Assembly: GCA_030549775.1 (NCBI GenBank)
Contig: CM060180.1
Coordinates: 32,461,090 to 32,525,089 of the forward strand
Direction of reading: 5' to 3'
DNA length: 64,000 nt
From: Tamarix chinensis
Taxonomy: Eukaryota > Streptophyta > Magnoliopsida > Caryophyllales > Tamaricaceae
Shown here: positions 58,556 through 64,000 of the stretch, piece after piece
Layout: every line of letters begins with the position of its first letter
How positions within the stretch are numbered: position 1 is the first letter of the stretch
Notes under the pieces: generated by a model
What the model was told of the DNA's origin: nothing
What the model saw: the letters and a program-made list of their open reading frames with translations, nothing else
Database searches by the model: none
Position numbers and translations under genes: made by a program

Positions 58556-61500
58556 CACACCTAAATTCAGGTTTTTTAAAATATATATAAAAAAAAAAAT
58601 CGGTTCTACTAGCAAATTTGGGAAAGCTAAATGAAAGCTGCGCTAATAAGAACGGGGTCGTTGAACGACTGAGTGGTTGTTAAAATGAAAGCTGCATCTG
58701 TATAATACTATCCATCAACTATTTGCAAGTGAATCCAACGCTGAAGAATACAGATCAGTCACAGAAAATGTGTAAAGGTCAACGAGAAAAATAAAAAGAG
58801 AAAGGGAAGCCAACACAACATCTTAGGATCTTCCAATTTCAATGACCGATAAATTGGCAGTGTTACCGACAGGGCAACTTAATTTGGGAGACAAATCGAC
58901 GGAGAAGATCAACTTCCCTTTTAGCAGAAACAAGATAACAGCTTGTAGCTGTTAAGAGGAAGCCGATTTTGGAAAGCTTGTTTGTTATGCTAATAATAGA
59001 GGAGGAAAAAAAATTTCCCTATTTTATGTTTTCTATATCAAGTATTTAAGAATAATAAAAATATTTTTAATAAAATGTCCATTTTAGATCGAATTAAAAT
59101 TTTAAATGGATATTCATTCAAAAAAAATATTTAATCTCAAATAAATTATATAAGATGTATAAAATATGTGGATAATATTTTTACTCCTATTATCCCTGTA
59201 CCAAATAAGCACCAAGGGGAGAAAAAGATTGGACTCATCAAACCAGAGATATACTACATTTCTAGCCAGCTTCTGGTCTCAACACGATCATCACCATTAC
59301 TACTTAGCACCAACAACATAGTCCAACACCGACAATACAAAGAAAAACCAAACCAATCATGTCCTAGTCTTATGATCTTATCCCACCAAACAAGGATTTG
59401 CTAAATGGATTGTTGATGTCATTATACTGTTAGAAAAACATGTTAGACGTCAGATTGCACATTAAAACCCTTCGTAAACTTTCAACTCATGTTCTTTTGC
59501 CTCTCCTAGTCCCTTCTTTTTTTTACCTCTACCAGCGTCTCCCTGTTTTTCCAGATTTTTCTTTCATTGAGAGTTTTCCTCGAAGCTTACAACCATATAC
59601 CAATCTTAGGGCACTTCTCCATATTTTAGCCAACCCATATGAACTTTGTATGTGATCTATGTGGGAAAGTAATCTTGACATCTTTTGGCATGTAATTTAA
59701 TATTTTTTCTATGCTTGTTAATATTTTATCAAAAATTGTGAAAGAATAATAAGGTTAGTTTTATGATCATATCATCTGGAATTAAAAAAACAATAATCTA
59801 GTTACCAAACGGAACCCTTATCTCACAATACTCATCATGATTCAAACTAACCAAAAGTTTATGTTTTCACCATTTAACGGTGTCTTAGACTTGCTTATTT
59901 AAACCTTTGATTTATCCAATCTTACATCAACCCTATTCCTGGACTCTTCAGTCACCCACCAAGACCATATTATTCGTTGAACCACACTGCAACACTACAT
60001 CCCAAAAGGTAGAAGTTATAAATATGGACTTGGATCGAGCACTTGATGCAAGCCAATCATTATAGGTATAAAACTTTATCGAATCCTCCATCCATCTATT
60101 GGTTCAAAAGTGGTTAACCAACCCAATATACATGTCCTCAATGGCAAGAACAAAACCGACGCACCCTCCATGAATGCTGTCAAGTTCAGTTTCTTCCCTC
60201 AGTCATTTAAACTTAATCAATGTATGTCCAAACCTTAACTATAATTTATTTTTACCTCGACCTTTATCAAACTAATATATTACCATTTGAAAACTGTCTT
60301 AGACTTGCTTTGTATCTTTGATTTAAACTAAAATGTTGCATCTTCATTCCTGGACTCATCTGTTATCTACGATGACCATATCATTCCTAAGAAAACCTTG
60401 TACCTCAGTACAACACTACATTCAAAAAGATACAAGTTATAGATATGGACTCAGAGCAAACCCTTGGCGCAGGCTAATCATAACATGGAAAAATCTTCAC
60501 CCACTCCATTCATTCGTTGGTGCAAAAGCGGTCAGCCAAACAACATACATGTTCTGAATAGCAGGAACAAAACCAACGCATACTCATCTCTTCTGTGAAA
60601 CCCTCCAAAGCTTGTATCCAAACAGCAGCACCACAATATTTTTTTTCATAATCAATGCATGCTATCAAATTTAGTTTCTTCTCTCAGTCAACCTGCTCGA
60701 GTATAGAATGCTGGCAAGCACAATTACGCTTCTAGTCTATGTTAACTATTACAGAGAGGTAAGTTTGCACGGGGACAAGTAAAAGGTCTCTTTTTGTGCC
60801 TCCTAAGGCTTCATTTGGTTCTTAGAAAGCTCCAAGGAAACAAAAAAAATATCAAAAGAAAGTATTTTCTTGTCTTTGGTTTGCCTAAGAAAATGACAAG
60901 GCAAAAAAAAAAAGTAACAAGGATAATTATAAGGAATGACGATGTTGATAATTGGCCATTTGTTTTTTCTCAAAAAATAAGAGAAAAGTTTATGAAATTA
61001 ATAGCATTTCATCTTTCTATGGAACTTTCCAAAAACTAAACGGATAGTAACTATTTTGCCTTTTAAAAAATTATTTTCAACGTCAAACAAAAACTCACCA
61101 TTCACCACTTGAAATTTGTTGTTCTCATCTGTCACCAATTCACTTCGTTAGCCACTGGCTCGTGAGCTCCTCTTGTCGTTGAGTTCTAGCGTTCTCCCAA
61201 TCACTTCCTGCTCTCACTATCCATTTTGTGCACAAAGCGGCAAGGTGAGGCTTGTTGAAGTGAAATTAGGGCCGAGAAACGAGAGAGTGACTTCAAGGAC
61301 TGACTTCTTCAAGACAATCGCAAAAGCAAAATTCAACTCCTGGGTGTAATTGTGGACTAAATATGATTGGCGGCCCTCTTCAAGCCTTCAATTTTAAAGT
61401 GTTTTAACATCACTTGATTGGTATCTCAAAGATAGAGATAGTGTACAACGTTTCTTGCTCAGTGCTCATACACCAAACCTATGTCATAGTCTCTTAGGAA

Positions 61501-63254
61501 TATTCAATTTTTTGTCATGTTTATAGACCAGGATATCTTATTTGTAAACCAGAAAGTATATAAATGTAATTAAAGAAACACTTTTAAATATAAATATTAA
61601 GCTTTTTAACATTCCTAATGTCTCCGTCCCCTCACTTTTTAAGAATTATTGTTTTCTTGCATCTGTCTCCGTGAACCTAGATATGAGTACCTTGCATTCA
61701 GACCTATGCTGCTAACCATCGTGGAAGACTCCAACCCTGTTCACGCATGTCCTTTTATTCCTGTATAGATTTACGTTGCCTCTGTTGGGAATGGACTAGG
61801 GTTTCTCTTGTAGGGATGATGGGGATACAGAAGAAATAATAGTTTGGTAAACAATAAGGCAGCATGTAAAAAATCAATTGAATATGCAGTAACAATGTCA
61901 CATAGGAGGTATTCAGATACCCCTCACATTTAAGTATTTAGAAACTGCAATCAAGAAGTATAAATGACCAAACTCTAATTTCTGGGGCCATTCTTCCCCA
62001 CTTCTCGGTAAATGAGAGATTCAGAAGAAAAAGCATTATGGCAACATAGAATAGGTAACGAATGGATAATTTATTTCGATGCCATAACATTTGGCTAGGC
62101 ACCACACGTTTTTAATAATTTTGTTGACTTAGAAATTCCATTTCAAATTAAAATTTTGTATTTCACATCAGCATTTTCTTGAACTTTTTTATTTTTTTTA
62201 GTCATCTTTAAATGAATTTTATTTTTTATACAATTTATTTGACATATTATTAATATAATTAAAAGAGTGATTCAAAATAATATATAAAAATAAAACCAAT
62301 ACAGAAAACACTAAAAATGCTGATGTGGTAGAAATGGAATTTCCAAGCTATTGATTTTTTCAGTGTTATGGTGATAGTGCCCAAGTAAAAAATATTAAAA
62401 TTTTCACAATACCTTTATGTAATTATAAAATCACATGGTACTTGTTACATATTACTTCCTTTGTTTTATAATAGAAGGCCTATAATTTTTTTAATTTTTG
62501 TTTTATAACATAGATCATATTCCAAGTTCCAACATAGGTCATATTCCAAGTTCCAACAAACATTTATTGTTATATTTCATAATTTATCCTTATCCTATAA
62601 CAATTAAATTGTTCAAATTTCAATATGGGCATTTTAGTCAATTTGTGTACGATTTATCCCAAACTTTAATACTTAATGTGTGCGAAAAAATTATAGGTCT
62701 TCTATTATGAAATGGAGGGAATATGTTAATTTCATGGTATCCAAAGAAAATTTATCCTTAACAATTTATGATGTAAAGAAATAAAATTAACCAGAGAATG
62801 AGCCAATAATGAGTATTTATTTGACATAACTTGCATAACCCAAAAAAAAAGTTCAATTTGGAAAGCGAATGCAATTACTCATATAATGAAAAAAATCATT
62901 TATGGAAGATATGAGTAAATGGTTTATTTTATAGCTCCATTGGTAGGAAAGAAGAATAATATCCTCAACATTACATGCCAAATCATAAGTTGTATGCTGG
63001 AGCGAACAATTGGGATTCTTCAAGCAGATATCATGGCATATCCTTCAATCACTTTATTATTTTTCTGGCAACAAGTAAAGCAATTATGCAAGTAAGGAAG
63101 ACTACAATTTCAGATCATGACACAATAGCTTACCGTTAGTCCTCGACTGCGTGAGCGGGGAAGATCCTGAATATACTTTTCGAAAGCATCTAGTCTGGTT
63201 TTCCCTTTTACTTCCACGTGTTTAGGCCAGCTGACATCAGGCATCTTCTCCCCA
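52127..63254 (-). CDS. SPOC-domain protein, C-terminal part (5' incomplete)
   Basis: Three exons on the minus strand: 63134-63254 (starts with the last base of a codon), 53524-53583 and 52127-53440, giving 497 in-window residues. Residues 1-122 are most of a SPOC domain: WPKHVEVKGKTRLDAFEKYI, DLPRSRSRG, VLSLCCKEGSSDAELKAMKE, ERVGFARISSGFDLYVCP and GPLIGCAVWRKSR. Then come a Ser-rich linker, a helical stretch (LSPGELASVQVILNKLSEIE, about 224-243), DDDDLPEFDFEAA (about 293-305), an acidic DDDDDDMPEW (375-384) and a basic end, GKKRCR. This combination is typical of plant proteins annotated as SPOC domain / transcription elongation factor S-II, which carry a PHD finger and/or TFIIS central domain upstream and act in nuclear transcription; those domains would lie beyond 64000. 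Splice sites are GT-AG. The ATG at 53509 is within an intron. Confidence 0.88.
54437..54661. mobile_element. hAT-type MITE in SPOC gene intron (225 bp)
   Basis: The ends TAGGATTGTAAATGAG and, reverse-complemented, TAGGATTGTGAATAAA are inverted repeats. The flanks carry an exact 8-bp duplication ATTCTAGA (54429-54436 and 54662-54669). Internal CTCACGAGCTTTT and GCTCACGAGCC words are typical of this plant MITE group. It is non-coding. Confidence 0.9.
56553..56660. repeat. 57-bp tandem duplication in SPOC gene intron
   Basis: CATAAACCCC...CTAATATGTCGAA occurs at about 56567 and 56624, in two diverged copies preceded by GGTCAACATGAG and GATCAACAGGACT. Confidence 0.6.
59875..60695 (+). repeat. 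Diverged tandem duplication, offset 414 bp
   Basis: TGTCTTAGACTTGCTT starts copies at 59881 and 60295. Shared in order are ATTCCTGGACTC, GACCATAT.ATTC, CAACACTACAT, ATAGATATGGACT, TTGGTGCAAAAG, ACATGTTCT.AAT.GCAAGAACAAAACC and AGTTTCTTC.CTCAGTCA. The second copy has about 70 extra bases before its end. The frame at 60333-60557 lies in copy two; no protein was recognised, and copy one has no matching open frame. Confidence 0.75.
62455..62721. mobile_element. Stowaway-like MITE in SPOC gene intron (267 bp)
   Basis: The left end CTTCCTTTGTTTTATAATAG continues AAGGCCTATAATTTTTT; the right end reverse-complemented, TTCCCTCCATTTCATAATAG, continues AAGACCTATAATTTTTT. These inverted repeats of about 38 bp are flanked by TA on both sides (62453-62454, 62722-62723). 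CTCCCTCCGTTTCATAATA-type ends with TA duplication mark the Stowaway group of Tc1/mariner MITEs. It is non-coding. Confidence 0.85.
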
Positions 63255-64000
63255 CTACAGAAAGAAATACAGAAAACAGATATAAGCCAAAATCACCACC
63301 TCAATCTTTTAAAAAATATATATAACAACATTGCTAAGCTCTTATCTCAGGGGGGGGGGGGCAGAGAAGAGTAAGGTAGACACAAAACTATCAGCATCAA
63401 ATACAGAAGAAACTCTAGTTCACCATCTAAAAGATCGGTATACTAGATACTCATATACAACATCTATAGACAAAAGAGCTACCATATTTACAGCACAGTC
63501 CGAATCCTCATGAAGGAACTAAGAATACCAAACTGAGTCAGATCTCTGTATGAAACACCCCGGAGCAGCAGACCCCTGATATAACCATGTTGCCCTAGTG
63601 ACTAGAGACCGCATAAGTAGCAAATAAATACACATGCATATAATCAAAACATACATACATAAATAACTGCCGCAATCCCAAAATGAAATTTGGACAGAAA
63701 CTAAACAAAAATCAGCATATTCTAACTCCATGCATATTATAATACAAACGCAAAAATCATTTCATGATTACCAAGGCAACTTCTGGTTGCAATGCTAGAT
63801 GCAAGGCGTCATGTATTCTCCATGATAAAGCAAAAGAAAAAATGTGTAACCCAAAAACCAAAGCATTGAAGGAAAGAATGGAATATTTGGATGAATACTT
63901 GGATGTGGTATTCAAGAACAATTGATATCGATCCATGAACAGTCACCACAGTTGTCGAGGATGTCCAAACGAGAGCAAGCTAAACTTCTATACATACTTT
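63255..64000 (-). other. Upstream intron of the SPOC gene, continues past the window
   Basis: The stretch follows the acceptor CTGTAG at 63255-63260. No exon encoding the start of the SPOC domain or the domains before it is visible, so the next exon lies beyond 64000. A run of 12 G bases stands at 63350-63361. Confidence 0.55.

Larger units (their letters stand above)
53584..63133 (-). other. 9.55-kb intron within the SPOC domain
   Basis: The donor is ACG|GTAAGC at 63133 and the acceptor CTTGTAAG|GTG at 53584, both phase 0. Residues before and after (SRSRGLT / VLSLCCKEG) are adjacent in SPOC proteins, so no exon is missing. The intron holds an hAT-type MITE (54437-54661), AAT-rich tracts (54930-55080), a 57-bp duplication near 56553-56660, a (TA)n run (58515-58549), a 414-bp-offset duplication (59875-60695) and a Stowaway-like MITE (62455-62721). 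Frames in it show no known domain. Confidence 0.8.

Noticed and set aside
59168..61039. Frames of 71-81 codons in the SPOC gene intron
   Set aside because: Short, isolated, no domain, some inside a duplication whose other copy is not open.
60808..61050. Possible MITE with CTTCATTTGGTT / AACTAAACGGA ends
   Set aside because: The ends pair poorly and I found no convincing target duplication.

Overview
The window is nuclear DNA of a flowering plant. It is AT-rich and repeat-dense, it holds two intron-containing genes of plant nuclear families (BSD-domain and SPOC-domain proteins), and the rest is typical plant transposon debris: LINEs with DUF4283-type ORF1, large solo-LTR-like units, and hAT, Stowaway-like and Tourist-like elements. 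I cannot name the species or decide monocot versus dicot. I see no rRNA, tRNA or complete transposon gene.

Layout. 1-4394: AT-rich, almost featureless. 4400-9389: solo-LTR-like unit A (minus orientation, perfect 5-bp target duplication). 10785-16690: a second unit of the same family (C-outer, minus) split by a third (C-inner, plus, 11902-15946) that carries a ~450-bp (TTC)n tract. 19380-29700: a decayed LINE on the plus strand, interrupted by an unrelated 1.6-kb LTR-like insertion (20154-21758) in ORF1 and by unit D (25454-28409) in the reverse transcriptase. 30395-31660: a second, 5'-truncated LINE. 31855-36577: unit E (plus, perfect target duplication). 36677-37355: a short hAT-type element. 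37460-40095: two families of degenerate tandem repeats. 40096-43368: unit F (plus, 5' end unclear), joined to a minus-strand LINE (43369-46570) inside its reverse transcriptase.

Genes. 47142-50938 (plus) encodes a 423-aa BSD-domain protein in three exons; the second intron uses a GC-AG donor. 52127-63254 (minus, incomplete at its 5' end) encodes the C-terminal part of a large SPOC-domain protein; its SPOC domain is split by a 9.55-kb intron loaded with small transposons and duplications. The two genes converge tail to tail.

Most notable observation. Units A, C-outer, C-inner, D, E and F differ greatly in length (about 1.9-5.0 kb) and body sequence, yet share extended inverted termini (TGTAAYACCC...GGGTRTTACA), 5-bp target duplications where both ends are visible, and a set of short modules in a fixed order. 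The best module is an imperfect 10-bp hairpin with a 25-26-nt loop, 78-101 bp from the 3' terminus, in all six copies, with compensatory base changes in the stem. No internal (gag-pol) region is present for any of them.
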